From the NCBI GenBank assembly GCA_036556805.1, contig DATBIS010000026.1, positions 1 through 64,000 of the forward strand: DNA of 64,000 bases. The letters run 5' to 3'. The stretch comes from DATBIS01 sp036556805. GTDB taxonomy: Bacteria; Actinomycetota; UBA4738; HRBIN12. Shown here piece after piece: positions 51,703 to 60,411 of this stretch. Within the stretch, counting starts at the first letter, position 1. Every line of letters begins with the position of its first letter. The notes under the pieces were generated by a model. The model saw only the letters and a list, made by a program, of their open reading frames with translations, ran no database searches and was not told where the DNA came from. A program made the position numbers and the translations under genes.

Positions 51703-52671
51703 CTACGAGGTTCGCCGGTCCACGGCGAACGACGACCCGGGCGTGGTCTTCGTGAAGGCCTTCATCTCCGTTGCGATCGCCACGGCCTCCGCGTAGTGCG
51801 CGTACGTCCGCCGTTCGGTCGTCGCGATGCCGATCGAGATCGCGAGCAGCGGGAACTCCTGGAGCTCGCCGCGGCGGTTCGTGACCTCGAGGTGACCGCG
51901 GTCGCGGTCCTCGTCGTCGTAGAGGTCCCCCGCTTCCCGGTCGAAGCGGTTCACGATCGCCTGCGCGACGCGCTCGGCGAGCGCGGGCGCCGTCACGACC
52001 ACGAAGTCGTCGCCGCCGACATGGCCGACGAACGCCTCGCCCTCGGCGACCTCCCGCGCGACCTCCTCGATGAGCCGCGCGGTGAACTGGATGACCTGGT
52101 CCCCCCGCATGAACCCGTAGTGATCGTTGTAGGCCTTGAAGTGGTCGAGGTCGGCGTACAGGATCGCGAACTCGGCCTTGCGCGCCACGCGGCCCTCGAT
52201 CTCCTCCTCGATGCGCACGTTGCCGGGAAGCCCCGTGAGCGGGGACTGCGCCCGCATCTCCCGCGCGCGACGAAGCACGCCGCGGATGCGCGCGAGCAGC
52301 TCGGGGGTGTCGAACGGCTTCACGATGTAGTCGTCCGCCCCGATCGCGAAGCCCTCGAGCTTGTCCGCCGACAGGCCGCGCGCGGTGAGCATGATGATCG
52401 ACACGGCGGCCGTGCGAGGGTCCTGGCGCAACCGGCGCGCGAGCTCGAACCCGTCCATGTTCGGCATCATCACGTCGGCGAGCACGAGGTCGGGGCTCCG
52501 CTCCTGCGCGAGTCCCAGCGCCGTCATGCCGTCGTTCGCCACCCTGACGTCGTAGCCGGCAGCCTTGAGCTCGATCTCCAGCAGGCGCGCGATGAACGGG
52601 TCGTCGTCGACGACGAGCACGGCTTCGCCGGCCATCGAGCCGTGGTCGTCGACGTAGTCGGAGCCGCCCAT
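51703..52671 (-). CDS. Response regulator with GGDEF domain (GGDDF variant)
   Basis: 322 residues. The receiver domain (about 15-135) has VLVVDDDP, phospho-Asp in LVLADVMMPNMDG and Lys in YIVKPFDTPE; the GGDEF domain (about 150-310) has DLDHFKAYNDHYGFMRGD and active-site GHVGGDDFVVV. The GG(D/E)EF catalytic Glu is Asp here, so activity may be reduced or the protein may only bind GTP. No RxxD inhibitory site is visible just before it. ATG 52671 is preferred over ATG 52635. Confidence 0.86.
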   Translation of the reverse strand: MGGSDYVDDHGSMAGEAVLVVDDDPFIARLLEIELKAAGYDVRVANDGMTALGLAQERSPDLVLADVMMPNMDGFELARRLRQDPRTAAVSIIMLTARGLSADKLEGFAIGADDYIVKPFDTPELLARIRGVLRRAREMRAQSPLTGLPGNVRIEEEIEGRVARKAEFAILYADLDHFKAYNDHYGFMRGDQVIQFTARLIEEVAREVAEGEAFVGHVGGDDFVVVTAPALAERVAQAIVNRFDREAGDLYDDEDRDRGHLEVTNRRGELQEFPLLAISIGIATTERRTYAHYAEAVAIATEMKAFTKTTPGSSFAVDRRTS

Positions 52672-52824
52672 GTCCCCCTCGAGCGCCCACCGAGGGCCGC
52701 CCGTCCTGGGCCGGAGCTTACTCCGGCAGGCGGCGCGAGCTTCGCAGGCCGAGGGTCGTTTCCGCAGGTCGGATGTCTCTCCACCGTGGCACGATATGGC
52801 TCCGCGACTTCGAAGGAGACGCCG

Positions 52825-54198
52825 ATGCAGGTGCTCGAGACGTTCCTGGACGCCATGGGCAACACGCCCCTCGTCCGGCTCCGCAACGTCACGCGAGGCG
52901 TCCGCCCGACGGTGCTCGCGAAGCTCGAGATGCTCAACCCCGGCGGGTCGGTGAAGGATCGCATCGCGCTCCCGATGATCGAGGCGGCCGAGCGAGACGG
53001 CCGGCTGAAGCCCGGCGGCACGATCGTCGAGCCGACCTCCGGCAACACGGGCCACGGCCTCGCGATCGCAGCGGCGATCCGCGGCTACAAGTGCATCTTC
53101 GTGATGCCAGACAAGATGAGCCAGGAGAAGGTCGCGCTCCTTCGCGCGTACGGCGCGGAGGTCGTCATCACGCCCACCGCGGTGCCGCCCGAGTCACCCG
53201 AGAGCTACTACCGCGTCGCCGACCGCCTCACCGAGGAGATCCCCGGCGCCTTCCAGCCGAACCAGTACTTCAACCAGGAGAACCCGAACGCGCACTACGC
53301 GACGACCGGCCCGGAGATCTGGGAACAGACCGAGGGGCGCATCGACGTGCTCGTGGTCGGGGTGGGCACCGGCGGGACGATCACTGGGACGGCGCGGTAT
53401 CTGAAGGAGCAGAAGCCCGAGGTCCTCGTCGTGGGCGCCGACCCGGAGGGCTCGCTGTACTCCGGCGACGAGGTGAGGCCGTATCTCACCGAGGGCATCG
53501 GCGAGGACTTCTGGCCGGCGACGTTCGACCCCTCGGTGGTCGACCGCTACGTACGGGTGTCCGACCGCGACGCGTTCCGCACCGCGCGCGCGGTGACACG
53601 GCAGGAGGGCATCCTCGTCGGCGGCTCGTCCGGCACGGCCGTGTTCGCGGCGCTCGAGATCGCGCGCGAGCACGACGAGCGCACGACGATCGTCGTGGTG
53701 CTGCCCGACACCGGCCGGAACTACCTCTCGAAGGTGTACTCGGACTCGTGGCTCCTGCAGTACGGGCTGCTCGAGCAGCGCGAGACGATCCGCGTGGAGG
53801 ACGTGCTGATGGCGAGGAGCGGGCCGATCCCGCCGCTCGTCACGGTTCCGGCGCAGGGAAAGGTGCGCCAGGCGATCGACCGGCTGCAGGAGTTCGGCAT
53901 CTCGCAGGCGCCGGTCACGCGCGACGCCTCGACGGACGTGTCGCATTTCGTGGGATCGATCCGCGAGCGGGAGCTCCTCGATCGCATCTTCCGCGATCCC
54001 GACGCGCTGCAGGCCGACGTCTCCGAGGTGATGGGCCCGCCGATTCCGATGGTCGAGTTCGACGATCCGATCGAGACGGCGTTCGCCGAGCTGCAGCGCG
54101 ACCCGGCGGTGCTGGTGACGAAGGCCGGCCAGGCCCTCGGCGTCGTGACGCGGAGCGACCTGCTCGAGTTCCTCGCCCACCGCCGGCAGACGCCCTGA
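52825..54198 (+). CDS. cbs: Cystathionine beta-synthase
   Basis: 457 residues. The PLP domain has SVKDR with the catalytic Lys (NPGGSVKDRIAL), PTSGNTGHGLAIAA, GVGTGGTITGTARYLK and the GGSSGTA phosphate-site segment; the C-terminal region (about 335-455) holds two CBS domains as in eukaryotic CBS. It joins serine (or O-acetylserine) and homocysteine to form cystathionine. The ATG follows GAAGGAGAC. With the downstream gamma-lyase it forms a reverse transsulfuration pair. Confidence 0.92.
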   Translation: MQVLETFLDAMGNTPLVRLRNVTRGVRPTVLAKLEMLNPGGSVKDRIALPMIEAAERDGRLKPGGTIVEPTSGNTGHGLAIAAAIRGYKCIFVMPDKMSQEKVALLRAYGAEVVITPTAVPPESPESYYRVADRLTEEIPGAFQPNQYFNQENPNAHYATTGPEIWEQTEGRIDVLVVGVGTGGTITGTARYLKEQKPEVLVVGADPEGSLYSGDEVRPYLTEGIGEDFWPATFDPSVVDRYVRVSDRDAFRTARAVTRQEGILVGGSSGTAVFAALEIAREHDERTTIVVVLPDTGRNYLSKVYSDSWLLQYGLLEQRETIRVEDVLMARSGPIPPLVTVPAQGKVRQAIDRLQEFGISQAPVTRDASTDVSHFVGSIRERELLDRIFRDPDALQADVSEVMGPPIPMVEFDDPIETAFAELQRDPAVLVTKAGQALGVVTRSDLLEFLAHRRQTP

Positions 54199-54201
54199 CG
54201 C

Positions 54202-55038
54202 GTGCTCGCCCTCGGGATCGACGTCGGGGTCGGCAAGGGGCTGGACCTCGTCCTGATGGACGAGCGTCGCGTGCCGCTCCGCGTCGTGTCGCGCGTGGGC
54301 ATCGGCCGCCTCGGGACACTGCTCGACGAGCTGCGGCCGGAGGTCATCGCGATCGACGCCCCGCCTGGGTGGGCGACGAACGGGCGATCGCGCCGCACGG
54401 AGCGCGAGCTCGCGCAGTTCAACCTCCGCGCGTTCAACACGCCCGCCGACGGGCGAGGCAACGCGTTCTACGACTGGATGCAGGTCGGGTTCCGCGCGTT
54501 CCGGATCGCCGCGAAGGCCGGCTTCCCGCGGTACGGGGCGGGGAACCCGCGCGGCACGGCGATGGAGGTCTTTCCCCACGCGAGCGCCGCGACGCTCGCG
54601 GGCTGCCTCCCGCGCAAGGGCATGCGGAAGAAGGCCTGGCGCGAGACGGTGCTGCGCGCCCAGGGCGTCTGGACCGACGAGCTCACCACCGCCGACCGGA
54701 TCGATGCGGCGCTCGCCGCGCTCACGGGCGTGCTCGCGCTGCAGGGCAAGCACTTCGCGCCCGGCGATCCGCGCGAGGGCGTGATCGTGCTGCCGGTGAC
54801 CACGCTGCCAGCCCGCCCGTTCCGCCCATGCCCCGACGAGGGCGACGGCGCCCCGCCGCCGCTCTTCACCTACTGCCGGTGCGGTGACCCGACGTGCGCG
54901 GAGCTCACCCGCGCGGAGTTCGCCCCCGGTCACGACGCGAAGCGGAAGTCCATGCTGTGGCAACGCGCCCGAGACGGGCAGGACGCGACCGACGAGCTCA
55001 GGAGACGAGGATGGGAGATCCCACCGGAGATGCGATGA
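54202..55038 (+). CDS. DUF429 protein (predicted RNase H-fold nuclease)
   Basis: 278 residues of the DUF429 family: LGIDVGVGKGLDLVLMDE at the N-terminus (RNase H-like first strand with Asp), VIAIDAPPGW (second Asp) and TADRIDAALAALTGVLAL (later Asp). Near the C-terminus YCRCGDPTCAE gives three cysteines that could bind zinc. GTG start 3 bases after cbs, and the stop overlaps the gamma-lyase ATG by 4 bases. Its place between the two transsulfuration genes is unexplained. Confidence 0.82.
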   Translation: MLALGIDVGVGKGLDLVLMDERRVPLRVVSRVGIGRLGTLLDELRPEVIAIDAPPGWATNGRSRRTERELAQFNLRAFNTPADGRGNAFYDWMQVGFRAFRIAAKAGFPRYGAGNPRGTAMEVFPHASAATLAGCLPRKGMRKKAWRETVLRAQGVWTDELTTADRIDAALAALTGVLALQGKHFAPGDPREGVIVLPVTTLPARPFRPCPDEGDGAPPPLFTYCRCGDPTCAELTRAEFAPGHDAKRKSMLWQRARDGQDATDELRRRGWEIPPEMR

Positions 55039-56159
55039 GGTTCGAGACGCGCGCGATCCACGCGGGGCAGGACCCCGAGGCGCTCTACGGAGCGGTGAGC
55101 GTGCCGATCTACCAGAACTCGACGTACGCGCAAGAGGAAGTCGGGAAGTTCAAGGTCTGGGACTACGGGCGCGGTGGCAACCCAACCCGCGCCGCGTTCC
55201 AGACGGCGCTCGCGGCCCTCGAGGGCGGCGCGCGCGGGTTCGCGTTCGGCAGCGGGCTCGGGGCCGAGACCACGCTCCTCCTCACCTTGCAGCCGGGCGA
55301 CCGAGTCGTGCTCGGCGACGACGTGTACGGCGGCACGTACCGGCTGCTCACGAAGGTGCTGGCGCCATGGGGCCTCGAGGCCGTGACCGTCGATCTCACG
55401 GATCCGAACGCGCTTCGTCGGGCACTCACGCCCGCCGCGAAGATCCTGTGGGTCGAGACCCCGTCGAACCCGATGCTGAAGATCGTCGACCTCGCGGGGG
55501 TGTCGGCGATCGCACACGAGGCCGGCGTGCGCGTCGTGGTCGACAACACCTTCGCGACGCCCGCCCTGCAACGGCCCTTGGAGCTCGGGGCCGACGCGGT
55601 CGTGCACAGCGTCACGAAGTACATCGGCGGGCACTCCGACCTCGTGGGCGGCGCGATCGTCACGAGCGACGCCGAGTGGGGTGAGCGGCTCGAGTTCCTC
55701 ACGAACGCGGTCGGCGCGGTGCCGGGGCCGATGGACTGCTACCTCGCGCTCCGCGGGCTCAAGACGCTCTCGGTACGGATGCGCGCGCATTGCGACGGCG
55801 CGCGCGCGGTGGCCGCGTTCCTTCGCGTGCACCCGCGTGTGGAGAGGGTGCACTATCCCGGGCTTCCCGACCATCCGGGCCACGAGCTCGCCGCCGCGCA
55901 GATGAGCGACTTCGGCGGGATGGTCTCCTTCGAGATGCCGACCGCCGACGAGGCGCTCGACGTCGCGCGGAAGACCGAGGTGTTCTTCCTCGCCGAGTCG
56001 CTCGGGGCCGTGGAGTCGCTCATCGAGGTGCCGGGCCCGATGACGCACGCGAGCGTTGCCGACTCGCCGCTCGAGGTACCCCCGAACCTCGTTCGGCTCT
56101 CGGTGGGCATCGAGCACCCCGACGACCTCGTCGCCGACCTCGAGCGCGCGCTCGGCTGA
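55035..56159 (+). CDS. Cystathionine gamma-lyase/synthase (Cys/Met metabolism PLP enzyme)
   Basis: 374 residues. The PLP lysine lies in HSVTKYIGGHSD. RFETRAIHAGQDP at the N-terminus and DYGRGGNPTR, VVDNTF and AESLGAVESLIE are conserved across cystathionine gamma-synthase and gamma-lyase, which sequence alone cannot separate. Pairing with cbs favours the lyase, releasing cysteine from cystathionine. ATG 55035 overlaps the DUF429 stop; ATG 55011 with a stronger AGGAGACGAGG site is an alternative, adding eight residues. Confidence 0.87.
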   Translation: MRFETRAIHAGQDPEALYGAVSVPIYQNSTYAQEEVGKFKVWDYGRGGNPTRAAFQTALAALEGGARGFAFGSGLGAETTLLLTLQPGDRVVLGDDVYGGTYRLLTKVLAPWGLEAVTVDLTDPNALRRALTPAAKILWVETPSNPMLKIVDLAGVSAIAHEAGVRVVVDNTFATPALQRPLELGADAVVHSVTKYIGGHSDLVGGAIVTSDAEWGERLEFLTNAVGAVPGPMDCYLALRGLKTLSVRMRAHCDGARAVAAFLRVHPRVERVHYPGLPDHPGHELAAAQMSDFGGMVSFEMPTADEALDVARKTEVFFLAESLGAVESLIEVPGPMTHASVADSPLEVPPNLVRLSVGIEHPDDLVADLERALG

Positions 56160-56162
56160 GCC

Positions 56163-56786
56163 CTAGGTCAGCACCAGCTCGGTGCTGTCGGCGGTGGCGA
56201 CCGCCACCGCGCGCACGCGGGGCTCGCCCTCGACCACGCGGAGCGGCACGTCGACGCCGCCGAGCCAGCCCGCAAGCCTCGCGGGGTCGCCCGCGACCTC
56301 GACCCAGGCCACGCCCGTCGGCGTCGTCCGGTGGGCGGCGGTCGCGCGGCCGGGATGGAGCTCCGGCGGCACGTCCCACTCGATGAAGAACGGGAGCGAG
56401 GGATCGCGCTTCGGGTCGTCGAGCCCAGCGCTCCGCCAGCGCACCTCGGTCCCATTGGGCCTCACGCGCGAGCCTGCCGAGATCTCGAGCCCGAGCCTCG
56501 CGGCCGTCGCGTCGAGCTGCTCGTCGGCGAGGCACACGACGAACCAGTGCTCGCCCGCCGCGACGTGGCGCAGCATCGCGCGCCCGAAGTCGGATCGCTC
56601 GGCGGTCGTGCGGTCGACGACCGAGAGCAGCTCGAGGTAGTCGTTCCCGAGCGGGATGACGCGGTTCGCCGTGCCCCACCCCGGATGGTGGCCTCCGGCG
56701 ACCGACGCGAGCCCGGAGTTCGCGAGGACCCGCGCGGCGGCCTCGTCGAGGTCGGGAACCACGCGCACGACGTGGTCGATGTGCAT
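56163..56786 (-). CDS. Glyoxalase-like (VOC) domain protein
   Basis: 207 residues of the VOC superfamily: HIDHVVRVVPDLDEAAARVLANSGLASVAGGHHPGWGTANRVIPLGNDYLELLSV at the N-terminus matches the glyoxalase-like (PF13468-type) family. The function is unknown. ATG 56786 begins where the fold does, although an upstream ATG (56819) would add 11 residues. Confidence 0.8.
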   Translation of the reverse strand: MHIDHVVRVVPDLDEAAARVLANSGLASVAGGHHPGWGTANRVIPLGNDYLELLSVVDRTTAERSDFGRAMLRHVAAGEHWFVVCLADEQLDATAARLGLEISAGSRVRPNGTEVRWRSAGLDDPKRDPSLPFFIEWDVPPELHPGRATAAHRTTPTGVAWVEVAGDPARLAGWLGGVDVPLRVVEGEPRVRAVAVATADSTELVLT

Positions 56787-56878
56787 CCGGGAGGATCCCT
56801 CGGTGGTCGACTTCAGCATGGCCGGGACCCTACGGGTGGCGGAACCGGTGGGTCAACGGTGGTGTGTAGAGTCGCGAG

Positions 56879-58018
56879 ATGGCCCGCCTGGCGCTCGTTG
56901 CGCTCGTCCTGTTCACGTTCACCGCGAACCCGGCGTCGGCTGCCGGCGACCTCGGTACCCCCGAGCCCTGGCTCACCGGCGTCCGGTTCCCGTCGAACAT
57001 GGCCTGGTCGCCGGACGGCCGCCTCTTCTACAACGAGAAGGACACCGGCAACGTGCGCGTCGTGCAGGACGGGAAGCTGCTGCCGGAACCGTTCCTGCAC
57101 CTCGACGTCCAGTCGGGCGGCGAGATGGGGCTCCTCGGGCTCGCCCTCCACCCCGACTTCCCCCAGCAACCGTGGGTGTACGTGTACTTCTCGAGCGCGG
57201 CCGATCAGCGCAACGAGGTCGCGCGGTTCCGCGCCGACGGCAACGTCGCGACGGAGATGCAGTTCATGATCGACGGGCTCGAGCTGCGCGGCATCCACAA
57301 CGGCGGCGATCTCGCGTTCGGCGCGGACGGCACGCTGTTCATCACCGTCGGCGAGGCGGCGCAGCCCGAACGCGCGCAGAACGCGAACGACCTCGGCGGC
57401 AAGGTGCTGCGGCTGAACGCGGACGGGACGATCCCCGTCGACAATCCGTTCGGGGACAACCCGGTGTACTCGTTCGGCCATCGCAACTCGTTCGGCATCT
57501 GCGTCGATCCGTCCACCGGCGACGTCTGGGAAACGGAGAACGGCCCGACGAGCGACGACGAGGTGAACCGCATCGTCCCCGGCGCGAACTACGGCTGGCC
57601 GCTGCACCTCGGCGCGAACGGCCCGGCGGGCTTCGTCGATCCCGTGCTCGACTTCCCCACCGTGATCGTTCCCACCGGCTGCGCCGTGTGGAACGGCGCG
57701 CTGTACTTCGGGGCGTACAGCGGGGCCGTTCGCAGGATGGAGCTGCCGCCCGGCGACCCGGCTCGCGACGAGGAGGTCGCCGACGTCGGGTCGGGCATCA
57801 CCGACCTCGAGGTCGGCCCCGACGGCGCGCTGTACGTCGCGACCGTCGACACGATCTACCGGATCGCCGGCCCGGCCGGGAGCGAGACGCCCGGGCCCAC
57901 GATCCCGGCGCCGGTAGACGGCGGCGGGACCTCGCCGATCCTGTGGGTCGCGCTCGGCGTGGTGGCGGCGGTCCTGGTGGGTCTCGCCGCCGCGCGCGCC
58001 GCGCGGCGGCGACGCTAA
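56879..58018 (+). CDS. PQQ-type soluble sugar dehydrogenase, membrane-anchored
   Basis: 379 residues: signal peptide, a six-bladed beta-propeller of the glucose/sorbosone dehydrogenase family (about 25-335), a short Pro/Gly linker and a C-terminal membrane helix with an Arg tail. GVRFPSNMAWSPDGRLFYNEKDTGNVRVV, GEMGLLGLALHPDF, FGHRNSFGICVDPSTG and WETENGPTSDDEVNRIVPGANYGWP are typical of the family. Whether PQQ is bound is unknown. Extracytoplasmic oxidation of an aldose is the likely role. Confidence 0.87.
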   Translation: MARLALVALVLFTFTANPASAAGDLGTPEPWLTGVRFPSNMAWSPDGRLFYNEKDTGNVRVVQDGKLLPEPFLHLDVQSGGEMGLLGLALHPDFPQQPWVYVYFSSAADQRNEVARFRADGNVATEMQFMIDGLELRGIHNGGDLAFGADGTLFITVGEAAQPERAQNANDLGGKVLRLNADGTIPVDNPFGDNPVYSFGHRNSFGICVDPSTGDVWETENGPTSDDEVNRIVPGANYGWPLHLGANGPAGFVDPVLDFPTVIVPTGCAVWNGALYFGAYSGAVRRMELPPGDPARDEEVADVGSGITDLEVGPDGALYVATVDTIYRIAGPAGSETPGPTIPAPVDGGGTSPILWVALGVVAAVLVGLAAARAARRRR

Positions 58019-58179
58019 CCCTTCGGCCGCATCAGGTACGCGATCGTGGAGGTCCCACCCGCGGGCGTCTGCTGCTGCGTGATCGAAACGAGCTGCCAAC
58101 CGTCCTCGCCGAACGCGTTCAGGATCTCGCCGGGGTTGTGCTCGAGCAACGGTGCCACGAAGTACTCCCATTGCTGCAT
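58015..58179 (-). CDS. DUF4177-like small protein
   Basis: 54 residues: a start of MQQWEYFV, then NAFGEDGWQLVSI and a final IAYLMRPKG match the W-E-Y and L-N-x-x-G-x-x-G-W-E/Q-L pattern of small DUF4177 proteins. The ATG at 58179 follows GGAGGA. It lies just after the CoA-binding gene on the same strand and its last bases overlap the convergent sugar dehydrogenase by four. The function is unknown. Confidence 0.75.
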   Translation of the reverse strand: MQQWEYFVAPLLEHNPGEILNAFGEDGWQLVSITQQQTPAGGTSTIAYLMRPKG

Positions 58180-58180
58180 C

Positions 58181-58621
58181 TCAGTCCTCCTCGTCCTCGG
58201 TCCCGTCGAAACGTTGCCTCGTCTGTCGCATGCACAGGCCCATCACGACGTCCAGGCCGCCCTCGATCGCGATACGGGCCGCCTCGTCGTTCACGATCCC
58301 CTCCTGCAACCACATGGCCTTTGCGCCGATCGCGACCGCGTCCCGGGCGATCGCCGGCGTCTCCTCCGCCCGGCGGAACACGTCGACGACGTCGACCTCG
58401 ATGTCCGAAGGGATCTCTGCGAGCGACGCGTACGCGCGCTCCCCGAGCACGCTCACCTCGTTCGGGTTCACCGGGATGATGCGGTAGCCGGCCGCCTGCA
58501 GATAGGCCGCCACCTCGTGCGAGGGACGGTGTGACTTCGACGAGAGTCCCACTACTGCCACGACGCGCGCCGATCCGAGGAGCGCGCGGAGCTCGCGGTC
58601 GTCGGCGCTCAGATCAGCCAC
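58181..58621 (-). CDS. CoA-binding domain protein
   Basis: 146-residue CoA-binding (YccU/COG1832-type) protein: ARVVAVVGLSSKSHRPSHEVAAYLQAAGYRIIPVNPNEVSVLGERAY and VDVVDVFRRAEETP and KAMWLQEGIVNDEAARIA fit the family. The GTG start at 58621 lies inside the end of the NUDIX gene, overlapping by 13 bases. The same frame is open far upstream but that part is shadow of the M20 gene. Confidence 0.87.
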   Translation of the reverse strand: MADLSADDRELRALLGSARVVAVVGLSSKSHRPSHEVAAYLQAAGYRIIPVNPNEVSVLGERAYASLAEIPSDIEVDVVDVFRRAEETPAIARDAVAIGAKAMWLQEGIVNDEAARIAIEGGLDVVMGLCMRQTRQRFDGTEDEED

Positions 58622-59184
58622 GGCGCCTGCGTTCGAAGGACCTCGAGCAGCTCGTGGAGCATCCGCCCGGTCGCGCCCCAGACGGTGGCGCCCTCGACCT
58701 CGTAGACCCAGCCGGTCCACGATCGCCCGCCCGCGAGCGGGTACTCGACCTGGGCCTCCACCGACGCGAGCCGCGCGATCGGCGCCACGACGACGCGCTC
58801 GATCTCTCGGTCGCTCGGCGTGAGGGCGGGGAGCTCGCCGACGACGCCCACGAAGGGCACGACGAGGATGCCGCTCACGGTCGTGTGCACCGGCGACAGC
58901 GCGCCGAGCAGGATCGGCGTCGACGGGTCCAGCCCGATCTCCTCGTGCGCCTCGCGGAGCGCCGTCCCGGCGAGCGACTCGCCGGGATCCTGGAGCCCGC
59001 CGGGGAACGAGACCTCCCCCGCGTGGCGGGAGAGCTCGCTCGAGCGCACCGTGAACACCAACGCCGGCTGCGGCCGCTCGACGAGCAACGCGAGCACGGC
59101 CGCAAGCCTGTCCCCCGCGGCGACGGTCGGGGTCGGCGCCGGATCCAGGGCGAGGCGGAGGGGCCGGTGGAGGTCCGAGTACAT
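58609..59184 (-). CDS. NUDIX hydrolase, probable CoA pyrophosphatase
   Basis: 191 residues. The NUDIX box GLQDPGESLAGTALREAHEEIGL is complete (G-x5-E-x7-REAHEEIG). Just before it RSSELSRHAGEVSFPGG matches the UPF0035 signature of CoA pyrophosphatases. Adjacent to a CoA-binding protein gene, which is consistent. ATG 59184 is chosen so as not to overlap the divergent M20 gene; ATG 59193 would. Confidence 0.88.
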   Translation of the reverse strand: MYSDLHRPLRLALDPAPTPTVAAGDRLAAVLALLVERPQPALVFTVRSSELSRHAGEVSFPGGLQDPGESLAGTALREAHEEIGLDPSTPILLGALSPVHTTVSGILVVPFVGVVGELPALTPSDREIERVVVAPIARLASVEAQVEYPLAGGRSWTGWVYEVEGATVWGATGRMLHELLEVLRTQAPWLI

Positions 59185-59191
59185 TGACGCC

Positions 59192-60376
59192 ATGGTAGAG
59201 GAGGGCGCGCAGCGGGCCGCCGCCGCGGTCGACCCGGACGAGGTGCTGCGGTTCGCGCGAGCGCTCATCGCGGCGCCGTCGGAGAACCCGGGCGGCACCG
59301 AGGACGAGGCGGCGGCCGTCGCCGCCGACATCCTCGCCGAGCTCGGCGCGACCCCCGAGATCGTGCGATCGGACGAGGGCCGCCCGAGCGTCGTGGCCTC
59401 GATCGGGGCGGCCGAGCGACCCCGGCTCGCCTGGAACGGTCACCTCGACGTGGTGCCCGCCGGCTCGCTCGACACGTGGGCGCATCCCCCGTGGGAAGGC
59501 GTGGTCGACGCGGGTCGGCTCGTCGGCCGCGGCGCCGCCGACATGAAGGGCGCGATCGGCGCGGCGCTCGCGGCGGCGTCGGCGGTGCGGCGCGCCGGGA
59601 TCGAGCTCGGCGGCGCGCTCGACGTCCACCTCGCCGCGGACGAGGAGCTCGCCGGCACGCACGGCACCCGCGTGCTCCGCGACAAGGGGCTCCTCGATCA
59701 GGACGCGTGCATCGTCGGCGAGCCGACCGAACTGCGGATCGGGCTCGCCGAGCGGGGCGGCGCCTGGATCACGGCCGTCGCGCGAGGGAAGGCCGCGCAC
59801 GGTTCCCGGCCGCATCTGGGAGTCAACGCGATCACGTCGATGGCGCGGTTCCTCCTCCGCCTGCCGGAGGCCCTGCCGGACATCGAGCACCCGCTCGTGG
59901 GCCGCCCCACCGTGAACGCCGCGGTGATCGCCGGCGGCAGCGCTCCGAACGTCGTGCCCGACCGCTGCGAGGTCGACATCGACCGCCGGCTGATCCCGGG
60001 CGAGACCTCGCCGGAGGAGGTCCTCGCCCCGTTCCATCGACTGCTGTCGTCGATCCGCGGGGACCACCCGGAGGTCGAGCTCGACGTGTCGATCCGTGAA
60101 TGGACGGACGCCGCCGAGGCCGACGCGGACTCGCCGATCGCAATGGCCGCCCGCGAGGCGATCCAAGCCGTGCTCGACAGGGACTCGGAGGATGTGGGGT
60201 TCACGGGCATCACAGACGCACGCTTCTACCTCAACGACGCGAAGATCCCCACGGTCATCCTCGGACCCGGGTCGCTCTCGGTCGCGCACACCGCGAACGA
60301 GTCGGTGGACGTCGACGAGCTCGTGGCCGCCGCGCGCGTGTACGCGATGATGTTCGTCGGGTTCCTCGGCGCCTAG
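59192..60376 (+). CDS. M20 family peptidase (DapE/ArgE-like)
   Basis: 394 residues. GHLDVVPAG supplies the first metal His and Asp, GRGAADMKG the bridging Asp, ADEELAGTHG the catalytic Glu pair, VGEPTEL another acid, and GPGSLSVAHTANE the final His. The lid domain lies about 190-290. DapE (succinyl-diaminopimelate desuccinylase) is one assignment; other amide hydrolases are possible. ATG 59192 is divergent to the NUDIX gene. Confidence 0.88.
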   Translation: MVEEGAQRAAAAVDPDEVLRFARALIAAPSENPGGTEDEAAAVAADILAELGATPEIVRSDEGRPSVVASIGAAERPRLAWNGHLDVVPAGSLDTWAHPPWEGVVDAGRLVGRGAADMKGAIGAALAAASAVRRAGIELGGALDVHLAADEELAGTHGTRVLRDKGLLDQDACIVGEPTELRIGLAERGGAWITAVARGKAAHGSRPHLGVNAITSMARFLLRLPEALPDIEHPLVGRPTVNAAVIAGGSAPNVVPDRCEVDIDRRLIPGETSPEEVLAPFHRLLSSIRGDHPEVELDVSIREWTDAAEADADSPIAMAAREAIQAVLDRDSEDVGFTGITDARFYLNDAKIPTVILGPGSLSVAHTANESVDVDELVAAARVYAMMFVGFLGA

Positions 60377-60411
60377 GCGGTCGAAGCCCACTCGCCGGTA
60401 TGCTGGACGTG

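Noticed and set aside
58181..60391. A 736-residue minus-strand frame covering the CoA-binding, NUDIX and M20 genes
   Set aside because: Only the last 146 residues match a family; the rest is antisense to the M20 peptidase. The gene was trimmed to a GTG at 58621.
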